A stretch of DNA of 64,000 nucleotides, taken from positions 4,381,628-4,445,627 of the forward strand of contig NZ_CP073697.1 of assembly GCF_025264665.1 (NCBI RefSeq), written 5' to 3'. The notes under the pieces are model-generated. The model ran no database searches and was not told where the DNA came from. It was given only the letters and a program-made list of their open reading frames with translations. A program made the translations under genes and the position numbers. This DNA comes from Edaphobacter flagellatus. GTDB lineage: Bacteria; Acidobacteriota; Terriglobia; Terriglobales; Acidobacteriaceae. Below, piece after piece: positions 49,726 to 59,055 of this stretch (positions are counted from its first letter, which is position 1; the number at the start of each line of letters is the position of its first letter).

Positions 49726-50391
49726 TCAGGCGTTGAACAGCTTCCAATGCCCTTCGGATACGACTTCGACTATGCCGTCGGTCACTTTGATCGCAGTCTG
49801 ATCGTCAATTGCATACGACGGCACGGGAATCGTGGCGGCCAATTTTTCCAGATTGGCTAAAGAGTTCTCTGGGAACTGCTCCTGATCCAGATGCGGATGA
49901 ATCGCGAAATCAACCAGTCCCAGCGCTTTGTCGCTATCAGTTGGCAGAGTATGGCCGTCATGGGTCGTTCCGTACCGAGTCATCACCATACTCCCGGCAC
50001 TCAACCCTACGTAGACTGTCTTCCGCAGCAGCGACGGCAACAGATCCGCCAGTCCGGAATGCCGCATCCAATACGTGAGGTACTGGCAATCGCCCCCTCC
50101 GACCAGCAGGGCGTCGGCATCCTGCAGCATGGGAACCCAATAATCTTTCTTGATGCTGGGCAGCGCAGTGAGCTCCAGCACGCCGAGCGACTTCCAGCCC
50201 AGGTCGCAAAAGGGATCACCAAGTAGTCCGCGTATGACTCTGCTTGCTATGTCAGGACCATCGGGCAAGGCGTATATCGCGGTAGGGATAAAAAGAGCGC
50301 TCGCTTCGGCAACCGGTTTGCCTAGCAGTTCGACCAGTGCATCTTGAATGCTCGCGTTGCTGATACCGGCAGAAGTGAGAAGAAGTCTCAT
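49726..50391 (-). CDS. Peptidase S51-type (PepE/cyanophycinase-like) protein
   Basis: A 221-residue class I glutamine-amidotransferase-fold protein. The nucleophile is Ser131 in YVGLSAGSM, and LLVGGGDCQYLTYW is the preceding substrate-side motif of the PepE family. The histidine may be His166 region (IHPHLDQEQF). PepE releases N-terminal Asp from dipeptides; this one may do likewise or process another small peptide. The gene is followed upstream by a long empty region that holds the Abi-like gene. Confidence 0.82.
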   Translation of the reverse strand: MRLLLTSAGISNASIQDALVELLGKPVAEASALFIPTAIYALPDGPDIASRVIRGLLGDPFCDLGWKSLGVLELTALPSIKKDYWVPMLQDADALLVGGGDCQYLTYWMRHSGLADLLPSLLRKTVYVGLSAGSMVMTRYGTTHDGHTLPTDSDKALGLVDFAIHPHLDQEQFPENSLANLEKLAATIPVPSYAIDDQTAIKVTDGIVEVVSEGHWKLFNA

Positions 50392-50986
50392 AGTTCGTGT
50401 CCATCATCATACTGAGCTCGAATGAAGAGTCACTCTACCCATTCTTCGTGAGAAATAGCCATGCGCCTATCGAGAGAGGCGAACGCAGCAGGTAGGTTTA
50501 TGGGGGCTAGTAAGGTGTGGGGATAGACTGGGCCGAACTTGTAATGGAGGGCTACCTCGATCTGGGTATCTCGCTGCGGCCGGGTATAGCGGAGGTAGAC
50601 GGCGAAGCGCCACCTGCATAATCTTCCCAAATTGGGTGTATTGAGCTAGCTTGAACTAGCGGTGGCGATGATTAGACAGAGTATGCAGAGAGAGGGAAAG
50701 GGAGGCTTATAGGACCCTATTGGGTAAGTTGACCCCAGATTGACCCTTGATATGGCTAATTGGTTGCGGGGGCCTGCAATGCCTCGAATTTGCTGTGGAT
50801 GAGGTTTCGTCGGGAGGTTGTTCGCCATGTGGCATAGCTGTATCAGTCAGGAATCAAAGCCTTTATACAAAATATGAATGCCGCCCGAAGGCGGCATCCG
50901 ATTACCCTGGGCACATATCGACGGAGCGACAGGGGTTCACCAAGGTTTACTGAGCCAGTATAGCACCGTTCGATACCATGGAGTAG
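50392..50986. other. Non-coding gap before the Abi-like gene
   Basis: About 600 bases without a supported gene; the three short frames of 60-68 residues lack ribosome sites and coding bias. A hairpin ATGCCGCC / GGCGGCAT with the stable CGAA loop lies at 50878-50897; on the minus strand it is followed by TCATATTTT. The stretch looks like decayed or acquired DNA, but no remnant of an integrase or IS was recognised. Confidence 0.5.
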
Positions 50987-51658
50987 ATGCCACCATTTGA
51001 ATATTCAGCGGCGAACCTGAACGAGATTGAAAGAACGCTGTCTCGTGATCGCCTCCGGCCCTATCACGTAAGCGTAGGCGGAAACATTGAACTGGCCGTT
51101 CGGCTCTATGAACAAAATACCCTTCTCTCGGAATCCCTCTACGGCATCTTGCAGGGGCTGGAAGTCGCATTCCGCAACACAATCCACTCTCAACTTGCGG
51201 CAGATTATGGCCGGACTGAGTGGTATGACACGCTGAAATTGGAGCCGGAGCAGGGTGCGATGTTGCGGAAAGCGAAAGAGACCTTAAATAAGGAAGGAAA
51301 GTCCCTTGATGCAGGTCGGGTTGTTGCCGAACTATCCTTTGGTTTTTGGACAGGTTTGACCGGACCCAAGTATGACGTGCTGTGGCGGAATCACCTAGTC
51401 AAAATTTTCCCTCACCGCCCTGTTCAACGCGCTCATGTCCAGGCCCGGCTGAATAGCATCCGCAAGCTACGCAATCGGGTGGCTCATCATGAACCAATAC
51501 TGAGCCGTCCTTTGCAGAAGGACGTGAATCAGATCCTTGACCTGATTTCATGGATGAGTCCGGTTACGGCCCGGTGGGCGCGCAGCAATAGTTCTTTCGA
51601 TGAGCGGTATGCGAGATACCGACAGATCTTTCCATTGAGTAGTGGCATACGGCCATGA
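50987..51658 (+). CDS. Abi-like (abortive infection) HEPN protein
   Basis: A 223-residue protein of the Abi_2 / AbiD-AbiF type. The N-terminal part has LYGILQGLEVAFRNTIHSQL, typical of the family, and the C-terminal part carries the HEPN ribonuclease motif R-N-x3-H as RNRVAH (162-167) in LRNRVAHHEP. Such proteins stop phage growth by cleaving RNA when triggered. It stands alone in a region with no other genes, without a visible antitoxin or sensor. The ATG at 50987 is the only likely start; sequence before it has no strong ribosome site. Confidence 0.78.
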   Translation: MPPFEYSAANLNEIERTLSRDRLRPYHVSVGGNIELAVRLYEQNTLLSESLYGILQGLEVAFRNTIHSQLAADYGRTEWYDTLKLEPEQGAMLRKAKETLNKEGKSLDAGRVVAELSFGFWTGLTGPKYDVLWRNHLVKIFPHRPVQRAHVQARLNSIRKLRNRVAHHEPILSRPLQKDVNQILDLISWMSPVTARWARSNSSFDERYARYRQIFPLSSGIRP

Positions 51659-51900
51659 CTCCGCCTCATCCCATCACTTGCATGACCGCCTCTGGGTTGC
51701 TTCGAGTGGACGACCTGCATCAGGCCGGCTAGTCCGACCCTCTGGCTTGGCTCTGGAGGAAGGGGAGACGCCAACAGCACGGCGTCTCCCAGAGAGCCGT
51801 TCCATGTCCGTGATCTTCGCGGACATGGAACGGAATACCGATAAGCAGACCGCTGCTCATACCTATGGATTGCTGGTGTTCCCCGTAAAGCTGTAGCAAC
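51659..51900. other. Hairpin-rich stretch after the Abi-like gene
   Basis: The 240 bases contain no convincing gene (an 84-residue frame is rejected) and two consecutive strong hairpins at 51751-51834. It ends at the stop of the efflux adaptor gene on the other strand. It may hold terminators for both sides or a structured RNA. Confidence 0.55.
51751..51834. other. Two tandem perfect hairpins
   Basis: Hairpin 1: GGGAGACGCC (51763-51772) with GGCGTCTCCC (51782-51791), extended with bulges by CTCTGG / CAGAG. Hairpin 2: CCGTTCCATGTCCG (51798-51811) with CGGACATGGAACGG (51821-51834), 14 perfect pairs and a nine-base loop. No T-tract follows either one. They are seven bases apart at most. Confidence 0.7.
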
Positions 51901-52986
51901 CTACTTTAACAATGTTCCCTCACGAATCTCGTCCGAAGCCCGCTTGACTACCTTTTGGTCGGCGGCAATTTGACCTTGGATAGAAACATTCTCGCCGACC
52001 GCCGGTCCTTTTCGCACATTAACCCAACGTGCTCTACCATTGACCGAAGTAATAACGAAAGTTCGTTCGGTCGTCGTCGCGACGCTTGTGGCAGGAACAA
52101 AGAGAAGATTCTCTCCAGCGCCAACCGGCCAATCAACCGTTGGGTACATACCAGGAGCCAGGCTTCCGTCTTTGTTGTACACATCGAGTTCAACCATCAT
52201 TGCTCGGCTCTGTTGATCAAGAGCGTTAGGGATTCGCGCGACCTTCGCCGCATAGCTTCTTCCCGGATGCGCTGGAACATGGAACACTGCCGACATCCCT
52301 TTTGAGACAGAGCCGGTATAGGTCTCAGGAACAGGAACAATCAATCTCAAATGAGCGACCTGCTGAAGTTTGAGCATCGGGGTATGGCCGCCATCAATCA
52401 GCATTCCAGGATTTACGAAACGGTCAGTAATCATTCCATCAAACGGAGCGGTCACACGGAGATAAGATTCCATCGCCTGACTCGCCTGAAGATGTTCTTT
52501 CGCGGTTTTTACTGCGGCCTTTCGACTATCCGCTAATGCCTGTGCCGCATCCTTCTGCTTCTGGGCCTGCAACAGTTCATTCCCCGCCACGGCCCCCGGC
52601 GTCTTGGCTGCTTCCTGCAACTTTGCCGCGGTGCTTTCTGCGGCGGCGGCCTGAGCTTCGGCTTGCGCAACTTCGGCTTCCGCCTGATGAAGATTCGCTT
52701 CCGAAACTGCCGTCTGGGAGTTGATTTCTGGGGCCGAAAGCTGGACGAGCAACTGTCCTTTATGAACCAAGCTGCCCCGGTCAACCAACACCTTCTCTAC
52801 ATACCCAGGGGAGCGGGCTTCAATGTCCGTCTGTAGAAATGGAGCAAGCTCCGCAGTCAGAGGAACCGTTCGAGCAGACGAACGGCTCTCCACTTTCACC
52901 ATCTCCACATGCGCAGAGCTTTGGGAGAAAGCGGGCAACCAGCACACCATTGGAAAGAGCAGACAGATGCGTTTATGAATGGACAT
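51901..52986 (-). CDS. RND efflux periplasmic adaptor (membrane fusion protein)
   Basis: A 361-residue HlyD-type adaptor linking the RND pump to the TolC-like channel. After a signal peptide, a lipoyl/barrel-sandwich half (IEARSPGYVEKVLVDRGSLV) is followed by a long Ala/Gln/Glu-rich coiled-coil hairpin (about 90-165), the second lipoyl half (LRVTAPFDGMITDRFVNPG), and beta-barrel and proximal domains. It has no lipobox Cys at the signal end. The ATG at 52986 overlaps the end of the RND gene by 14 bases, so it is last in the operon and coupled. Confidence 0.9.
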   Translation of the reverse strand: MSIHKRICLLFPMVCWLPAFSQSSAHVEMVKVESRSSARTVPLTAELAPFLQTDIEARSPGYVEKVLVDRGSLVHKGQLLVQLSAPEINSQTAVSEANLHQAEAEVAQAEAQAAAAESTAAKLQEAAKTPGAVAGNELLQAQKQKDAAQALADSRKAAVKTAKEHLQASQAMESYLRVTAPFDGMITDRFVNPGMLIDGGHTPMLKLQQVAHLRLIVPVPETYTGSVSKGMSAVFHVPAHPGRSYAAKVARIPNALDQQSRAMMVELDVYNKDGSLAPGMYPTVDWPVGAGENLLFVPATSVATTTERTFVITSVNGRARWVNVRKGPAVGENVSIQGQIAADQKVVKRASDEIREGTLLK

Positions 52987-55900
52987 AGTATCGACTCGAT
53001 GGATCTTCGGGATTGAGTGAATTCGATGTGGTGGATGCTTTGCGTTGCAACAGCGCATAGACAGCGGGGAGAACGGTGAGGGTCGTCAATGTAGAGAAGA
53101 TGAGTCCGCCAATTACAGCCCTGCCCAGCGGAGCCGATTGCGCGCTTCCTTCTCCAAAGCCAATTGCCATCGGAATCATGCCGCAGATCATGGCAGTCGC
53201 CGTCATGAGAATCGCCCGGATGCGGCTTGTAGCTCCGGTCCGAGTCGCAGTCTCGACATCTTCGTTCTGGTGTCTCGCTTGTTCCGCAAAGCTGACAAGG
53301 AGAATCGAGTTTGCGACAGAAATGCCGACTGCCATGATTGATCCCATAAAGGACTGGATGTTGAGCGTGGTTCCTGTGAAGAGCAACATCAGGACCACGC
53401 CGCAGAGCACACCAGGAATGGTCGAGAGAATGGCGAGGGGTAGCCGAAGTGACTGGAAGTTTGCCATTAGCAGCAGGAAGATTGTGGCGATGGCGAGTAG
53501 AAGTCCAGTGCTAAGGCCCGATATGGTCTCTTCAAGAGCGGGTATCTGCCCTCGCACTGCAACAGCCGAGCCCTTTGGAGCCGCCGGGAGATTCTTCAGG
53601 GCAGACGCGATGCGCTTCTGAGCTTCGCCGAGAGGAATACCATGCAGATTTGCCGTCACACTCACGATCCGTTGTCCACTCAAACGTTCAATCATCTCGG
53701 GCATGGTTCCGTATTCAAGTTTGGCAACTTGGTCGAGCTGCGGTTGGCTCTGTCCATCACGCATCAACGGCAAGGTAGAAAGCGCGCCGAGACCCTGCAT
53801 TCGGTTTGAAGGAAGTTGCACCTGGATTTGGAATGCATTGCCCGTCCTGGGATCACGCCAGTAGTTGGGCGCCGTGAATCGAGAGGAACCTGTAGCGGGC
53901 GTCAAAGAGTTCGTCACATCTGCCATCGTCAGTCCGAACTGCCCCGCGTAATCGCGGTTTACCGTCACTTCGACGGTCGGATAAAGATGAGGCTGAACGA
54001 CAGAGACATCCCGGAGGAAATCGAGCTTATGAAGCTCGGCTTCGACCTTTGCGAGATACGTGTAGTCCTGTTCGATGTCTACGCCTTGTACATCAATTTG
54101 GATTGGCGTAGGCGATCCGAAGCTCATCACCTGCGAGATGATGTCCCCTGCCTCGAATGCTACTGTCAGCTTCGGCATCTCCTTGCGGAACGCAGCGCGA
54201 AGGTCTTCTCGTAACCGTTCATCCTCGGGGTGCCCAGGACGAAGCTGAACCTGCACCAGAGCCTCTTCCGGGCCGCTGGTGAAGAGATGAACGAGATTCA
54301 CCGGATAGCTTGACGGTTGAACACCGATGTAGTCAGAGGTGATCTCGACGTTATCTTTGCCGACTGTCTTGCGGATCAAGTCAAGAGCCTGCATCACCAT
54401 AGGCTCTGTCTCTTCTATCCTTGTCCCGATGGGCGCTTTCAGCCGCATTCGCAGGACAGGTCCATTGGAGTCTGGAAATATCTCACTCCCGATGCGAGGC
54501 GCAACCAGGATAAGGATCAGCGCAGTCACGGCGAAGTAGCCCAGGATGACGGGCCAGCGACGATCCAGCACAAAGTTTAGGTACCGCTCGTAGTGCGTTC
54601 TCAACTTGCCGAAGCCGCCTTCTCGCGCTTCTACCTTATGCGACTCCTTCATGATCCACGTTGCGAAGACCGGAACCAGACTGCTCGACAGAAAATAGGA
54701 AGCGACCATCGCAAAGCCGACCGCCAGGGACAGCGGGACGAAGAGTTGCCGCCCCACTCCATTCATGAAGAAGGATGGGACGAACACCGCCAGAACGCAA
54801 AGCATCGAGAGCAAACGTGCCAGCACGGTGCGCCGACAGGCTTCGAGAACAGCTCTCGCCCGAGAGACACCGGGCAGGAGTTGCGTATGAATGTTTTCGA
54901 CTTCGACCGTTGCCTCGTCCACGAGGACCCCGACCGCCAGTGCCAGCCCTCCGAGAGTCATGATGTTGATCGTCTGGCCTGTAGCCCACAGGAGGAGTAC
55001 CGCTGCAAAGAGAGCGAATGGGATATTCGCCACCACGATCAGAGCACCACGCCAGTCTCTCAAGAACAACAGGACAACTAATCCGGTCAAAATCGCACCG
55101 AGTGCCGCCTCTCTGACGAGGCCAGTGATCGCGTTCGACACATACCCCGATTGATCGAAGGCAAGCTGCACATCGACATCATCCGGCATGACTTTTTTGA
55201 AACTGGGAATCGCCGCTTTGACAGCCTGAATGACCGCCAGAGTAGATGCGTCCGACCGCTTTGTGACCGGGATATACACCGTGCGGCGTCCATCGACATG
55301 AGCGTACGCCGTGACGATATCCGTCCCATTCTCGATGGTTCCGATGTCGCGCAGATAGATGTTCGCGCCGGAGCGGGGATGAATCGGAGCAGCCATCAAA
55401 TCGTTCAGCTCAGGCCCCAATGTCGAGTTCGTCCGCACGATACGGTTCAGCGTTCCGTCGTAGAGATTGCCGGAGGGCGATACGACCGTGCCGCCGGTCA
55501 CTGCTGCAATCGCTTGCTCGGGTGAGACCCCGTACTGCTTGAGCTTGTCGGGATCAAGCGTGACGACAATCGTGCGCTGGTTGCCGCCAAAGGGCGGAGG
55601 CGCAGAGACACCGGGCAGGGTAGCGAATAATGGGCGCACCTGATTCAGCGCAATGTTTTGCAGTTCGCCTTGCGTGTGACTATTGCTCGTGAATAAGAGA
55701 AGACCAACGGCAACACTCCCAGGATCGAAGCGTGTGATGAAGGGTGGTACCGTGCCGGGCGGCATGAAGGCTCGGGCACGATTTACATAGCCTACCGTCT
55801 CCGCCATCGCCTGCTGCATGTTCGTACCTTCACGGAAGGTCAGCTTCATCAGGGCAGCACCCTGAACACTCTTGCTATCGACCGACTGGATGCCTGTGAT

Positions 55901-56119
55901 GTAGAGGAAGTGGTACTCGTAGTAGTAGGTAAGGAACCCTTCCATCTGCGCGGGCGTCATGCCTCCGTATGGCTGGGCGACATAGATCACGGGATTTCCC
56001 ACCTCGGGAAAGATGTCCATGCGCATCCTTCCAACCGCCATAAAGAACCCGGCGATAATTACGATCAACGCCACAATCACGGTGAGGGGACGACTCAGAG
56101 CTGCGAGGACGAAACGCAT
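52973..56119 (-). CDS. RND-family efflux transporter
   Basis: A 1048-residue inner-membrane pump of the AcrB/CusA superfamily with 12 membrane segments and two large periplasmic loops. The first segment is LTVIVALIVIIAGFFMAVGR. In the fourth-segment region the proton-relay pair is written VGVLVDEATVEVENIH, that is Asp-Glu where AcrB has Asp-Asp. It carries neither the Met clusters nor the labelled motifs of CusA, so a drug or solvent substrate (HAE1) is more likely than a metal. It lies between the TolC-type gene and the adaptor. Confidence 0.9.
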   Translation of the reverse strand: MRFVLAALSRPLTVIVALIVIIAGFFMAVGRMRMDIFPEVGNPVIYVAQPYGGMTPAQMEGFLTYYYEYHFLYITGIQSVDSKSVQGAALMKLTFREGTNMQQAMAETVGYVNRARAFMPPGTVPPFITRFDPGSVAVGLLLFTSNSHTQGELQNIALNQVRPLFATLPGVSAPPPFGGNQRTIVVTLDPDKLKQYGVSPEQAIAAVTGGTVVSPSGNLYDGTLNRIVRTNSTLGPELNDLMAAPIHPRSGANIYLRDIGTIENGTDIVTAYAHVDGRRTVYIPVTKRSDASTLAVIQAVKAAIPSFKKVMPDDVDVQLAFDQSGYVSNAITGLVREAALGAILTGLVVLLFLRDWRGALIVVANIPFALFAAVLLLWATGQTINIMTLGGLALAVGVLVDEATVEVENIHTQLLPGVSRARAVLEACRRTVLARLLSMLCVLAVFVPSFFMNGVGRQLFVPLSLAVGFAMVASYFLSSSLVPVFATWIMKESHKVEAREGGFGKLRTHYERYLNFVLDRRWPVILGYFAVTALILILVAPRIGSEIFPDSNGPVLRMRLKAPIGTRIEETEPMVMQALDLIRKTVGKDNVEITSDYIGVQPSSYPVNLVHLFTSGPEEALVQVQLRPGHPEDERLREDLRAAFRKEMPKLTVAFEAGDIISQVMSFGSPTPIQIDVQGVDIEQDYTYLAKVEAELHKLDFLRDVSVVQPHLYPTVEVTVNRDYAGQFGLTMADVTNSLTPATGSSRFTAPNYWRDPRTGNAFQIQVQLPSNRMQGLGALSTLPLMRDGQSQPQLDQVAKLEYGTMPEMIERLSGQRIVSVTANLHGIPLGEAQKRIASALKNLPAAPKGSAVAVRGQIPALEETISGLSTGLLLAIATIFLLLMANFQSLRLPLAILSTIPGVLCGVVLMLLFTGTTLNIQSFMGSIMAVGISVANSILLVSFAEQARHQNEDVETATRTGATSRIRAILMTATAMICGMIPMAIGFGEGSAQSAPLGRAVIGGLIFSTLTTLTVLPAVYALLQRKASTTSNSLNPEDPSSRYYVHS

Positions 56120-56137
56120 GTCAAATGACCACCTGAA

Positions 56138-57583
56138 CTACTGAGCTGCCTGAAGAAAAGGTTGAAGATCGCCACGGACTGCCTGCAATTGAAGAAATGC
56201 GCGCCAGACATTCAGGCGCGCAATCGAATCGTCCATCTCTGCCTGCACCAGTAGCCGTTGTGCCTGCGCCACATCGTCAATAGAGGTTAGACCCGCTTTG
56301 TAGCGAGCTGTGGCTTGAGCAAGCGCAGTTCGAGCAGCAGCAACCTGGATGGGAGTATTCTTCGCAACGCTGCGCATCGCTCGCAAGCCAGCCCGTGCCT
56401 GGGCAAACTGTTCCTGAAGTTGCCGTCCTACCAAAGTCTCGCGAGATTGCTCGGCCTTCAAAGTGGCAGCCTGAGAAGCTTCACGAGCATGGATGCCGGC
56501 AAAGTCGAGAAAGCCAAAAGTGACGTTCAAGCCGACTGCGTAGTTTCCAACAGTAGGAGCAAGGCCGTTGGCTCCGCCCAGTCGCTGCCCGTTTGTTTCA
56601 GCTCCAGTGCCGCGACCGTAACCGGCTGCCTCCAGATTGAACTGAGGCACCCAGCTTCGGTCAGTAGCGCGAAGCTCCGAAGCTGACTGAGAAACGACTG
56701 CATGTTGTTCCAACATTGCAGGAGTGTTCTCCGGATGAAATACTGCGTCGTCCTCGGCTCCAGCAGGGATCTCCCCAAGAAGATGAGCAGAGTTAAGTGG
56801 TCGCGCTATGTCATCCGGCTTCGACAGAAATTTCGCAAGAGTCGCTTGGCCCATCTCGACCGCTTCCGTGGCGAGAGCCAATTGAGTGTTCGCGGCCGCC
56901 TTCTCAGCTTCAATCCGCGATTCGTCAGCACCGGGACGTAGCTCCGCAGTCGTAAGCGCATGGATGCTCTTCCGCAAGGTCTCCCAGTTGTCGACAGCGA
57001 CTTGAGCGGCATTCTCAGTCTGATGCGCTGCAAGAACCGTCAGGAACGCATCCGCGGCCGCGCTTGAGACCTCAAGCTGGCTTCTCTGTACATACGCATT
57101 CGCCCGGTCGCGTGCTGCTGCCGCGGATTCCACCTTGGCGTGGCGCAGGCCAAAGTCGAATGGCTGCCAATTGACCAAAAGCCCAGTAGCGCTTCCCCAA
57201 ACGGAACCGCCATTGTTGGTTCCAATGACGGGCCCGGACATGCTCGGCAGGATGCTCTGGGGGAGCAGCGTACCGAAGACGTTGTTTCGTGTTGCCCTGT
57301 TCACCGCTACAATCCCATCAAGGCGTGGAAGGTAGGAGGTCCTTGCCAACCAAATATTTGCCACTGCCGCGTTAAGCTCCTGCTCGGAGACATGGATCGC
57401 GGGATAGTTCTGCTGTGCATCCTGAATGACTTGAACGATCGTGAGATCAGGGGTTACGACGGGAGTAGCTGGGACCGGCGATTGGGCCAGGACCGCAGCA
57501 GAGGCGCTGGCTACGAGGAAGCAGCCGACACCAATCCCTCGAATCCGGCTGGCATATCGAATGAGTGGACTATTTGCCTTCAA
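56138..57583 (-). CDS. TolC-family outer-membrane efflux channel
   Basis: A 481-residue outer-membrane factor. After a signal peptide (GIGVGCFLVASASAAVLAQ), two repeated helical hairpin units appear, with duplicated segments such as AVANIWLARTSYLPRLDG and LRATDRSWVPQFNLEAAG and the closing ARYKAGLTSIDDVAQAQRLL. These are typical of NodT/TolC channels. The start overlaps the PadR gene by 14 bases and the RND gene follows 18 bases after its stop, so regulator, channel, pump and adaptor form one operon. Confidence 0.9.
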   Translation of the reverse strand: MKANSPLIRYASRIRGIGVGCFLVASASAAVLAQSPVPATPVVTPDLTIVQVIQDAQQNYPAIHVSEQELNAAVANIWLARTSYLPRLDGIVAVNRATRNNVFGTLLPQSILPSMSGPVIGTNNGGSVWGSATGLLVNWQPFDFGLRHAKVESAAAARDRANAYVQRSQLEVSSAAADAFLTVLAAHQTENAAQVAVDNWETLRKSIHALTTAELRPGADESRIEAEKAAANTQLALATEAVEMGQATLAKFLSKPDDIARPLNSAHLLGEIPAGAEDDAVFHPENTPAMLEQHAVVSQSASELRATDRSWVPQFNLEAAGYGRGTGAETNGQRLGGANGLAPTVGNYAVGLNVTFGFLDFAGIHAREASQAATLKAEQSRETLVGRQLQEQFAQARAGLRAMRSVAKNTPIQVAAARTALAQATARYKAGLTSIDDVAQAQRLLVQAEMDDSIARLNVWRAFLQLQAVRGDLQPFLQAAQ

Positions 57584-57875
57584 TCAGCTCTCCAAAAAGC
57601 TCGCGGACTCGGAGCTTAGCTGTCTTGAGCGCACGGCGGCCGGAAGCTGTGATCTTGTAGAGGCGGCGAGCTGTTCTACCGGACCGTTCTTCCTCTGACT
57701 TCAGATAGCCGCGCTTTTCTAAGCCATGCAGGATCGGATAAAGGGTTCCGGGACTGATCTTGTACCCATGCCGGGCAAGCTCCTCCGCCATGCCCGCCCC
57801 AAAGATCGCCTCATGTTCCGCATGATGAAGAATATGAAGACGGATCATGCCGGAGTAAAGATCGCGGTTATCCAT
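57570..57875 (-). CDS. PadR-family transcriptional regulator
   Basis: A 101-residue winged-helix regulator. The family start MIRLHILHHAEHEAIFGAGM is followed by the recognition part ISPGTLYPILHGLEKRGYLK and the wing RRLYKITASGRRAL. The ATG at 57875 has AAGGA in front; a GTG 12 bases upstream is less likely. It is the first gene of the TolC-RND-adaptor operon and probably represses its own operon from the inverted repeat upstream, with release by a pump substrate. Confidence 0.9.
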   Translation of the reverse strand: MDNRDLYSGMIRLHILHHAEHEAIFGAGMAEELARHGYKISPGTLYPILHGLEKRGYLKSEEERSGRTARRLYKITASGRRALKTAKLRVRELFGELIEGK

Positions 57876-57886
57876 ATCGTCCTTCA

Positions 57887-57916
57887 CTATCGAACCTCGT
57901 TATCGAGATACGATAG
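57887..57916. promoter_or_regulatory. Candidate operator of the PadR efflux operon
   Basis: CTATCG (57887-57892) is mirrored by CGATAG (57911-57916) across 18 bases, with TATCG/CGATA cores recurring about every ten bases between them. It lies 12-40 bases before the PadR start, where a self-repressing operator is expected. The rest of the 270-base gap to the VIT gene shows nothing else recognisable. Confidence 0.45.
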
Positions 57917-58156
57917 CATGTGAAACCTTAAGCCAACATGAATTCGAGAGAGCGATATGCTAATTCTGTGAAACGCCTCATCAAATTCGGGACGCCGATG
58001 CAACAATGTTGAGGCATCCATGCAGTGGGCCAAGCCGAATGCGGTTACAGATTGAGGCCCATTCTCTACGCCACATATCGAGCTTCTGCCCGTCAAGCTT
58101 TGAGACCTGATGCGAAAGAAAGGTCTGCTGTTCCGGCACTTCACATCCGTTAGAGA

Positions 58157-58867
58157 ATGGAGATAGCAAATATGGTTCGAGGGTACGAGGAACGCCATCG
58201 CACAGAGCGCGTTGGATGGCTACGAGCCGCTGTGCTTGGCGCCAACGACGGGATTCTCTCGACGTCAAGTCTGGTGCTTGGAGTGGCTGCTGCCAATGGC
58301 ACACATCGCAGCGTCGTGGTTGCCGGCATTGCAGCCTTGTCCGCGGGGGCGATGTCGATGGCCGCCGGAGAATATGTGTCTGTGCACTCGCAGGCAGACA
58401 CTGAGGCGGCCGACCTTGCGCTTGAGCGCGAAGAACTTAGAACAGACGATCTGGGTGAGCGCAAAGAGTTGGCGGCCATCTACGTCGCTCGCGGTCTCGA
58501 TCCATCGCTCGCGAAACAGGTCGCTGAACAGTTGATGGCACATGATGCGCTCGGCGCGCATGCTCGCGACGAATTGGGAATATCAACAGCCCTCGCTGCG
58601 CGTCCGATTCAAGCGGCTTTGTCTTCAGCTGCCAGCTTTGCAGTCGGAGCAGCGCTGCCACTCGCGGCCGCGATGATCGCACCGCAACCCCTTTTAAGCC
58701 CCATCGTGGCAATTGCTTCCCTGATTTTTCTGGCGTTGCTTGGAGCATTGGCCGCATCTGCAGGTGGCGCAAGCATGATCAAAGGTGCCATGCGCGTAAC
58801 CTTCTGGGGAGCACTGGCTATGGCAGTTACCGCAGGCGCCGGAGCGCTCTTTGGAGCAACTCCATAG
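58157..58867 (+). CDS. VIT1/CCC1-family membrane protein
   Basis: A 236-residue membrane protein of the vacuolar iron transporter family. Typical features are RAAVLGANDGILSTSSLVLGV in the first membrane segment, SAGAMSMAAGEYVSVHSQADTE leading to the cytoplasmic helical part with Glu-rich sequence, and three C-terminal segments. Homologues export iron or manganese. Start choice is open: ATG at 58157 or ATG at 58172, the latter with GGAG nine bases upstream. It is divergent from the PadR operon. Confidence 0.88.
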   Translation: MEIANMVRGYEERHRTERVGWLRAAVLGANDGILSTSSLVLGVAAANGTHRSVVVAGIAALSAGAMSMAAGEYVSVHSQADTEAADLALEREELRTDDLGERKELAAIYVARGLDPSLAKQVAEQLMAHDALGAHARDELGISTALAARPIQAALSSAASFAVGAALPLAAAMIAPQPLLSPIVAIASLIFLALLGALAASAGGASMIKGAMRVTFWGALAMAVTAGAGALFGATP

Positions 58868-59055
58868 AACGGAGGGCCTCATTGAGGGGTCAAGGTGAAC
58901 GGTTCTGTAGCCACGTAGGTTTAGCCAACCACTCTTCGCGGCTCGGAGTTAGAGCGTGTGTCTGCGGCTTCTAACATGTATGCACCGTCTGCTGACAGTT
59001 GGAACAATCGATAAAGACGTACACAATTCAAAAGCCTGAAGAATGACTTTTGCCG
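58868..59055. other. Convergent gap after the VIT gene
   Basis: The 190 bases lie between the stops of the VIT and VWFA genes. No gene, clear terminator hairpin or repeat was recognised. Confidence 0.4.

Noticed and set aside
50878..50897. The CGAA-loop hairpin before the Abi-like gene as a terminator
   Set aside because: On the minus strand it has a weak T-rich tail, but no minus-strand gene lies upstream that would need it, so it is only noted in the gap description.
51642..51896. An 84-residue frame just after the Abi-like gene, considered as an antitoxin
   Set aside because: It runs through both hairpins, has no ribosome site and no antitoxin-like features.
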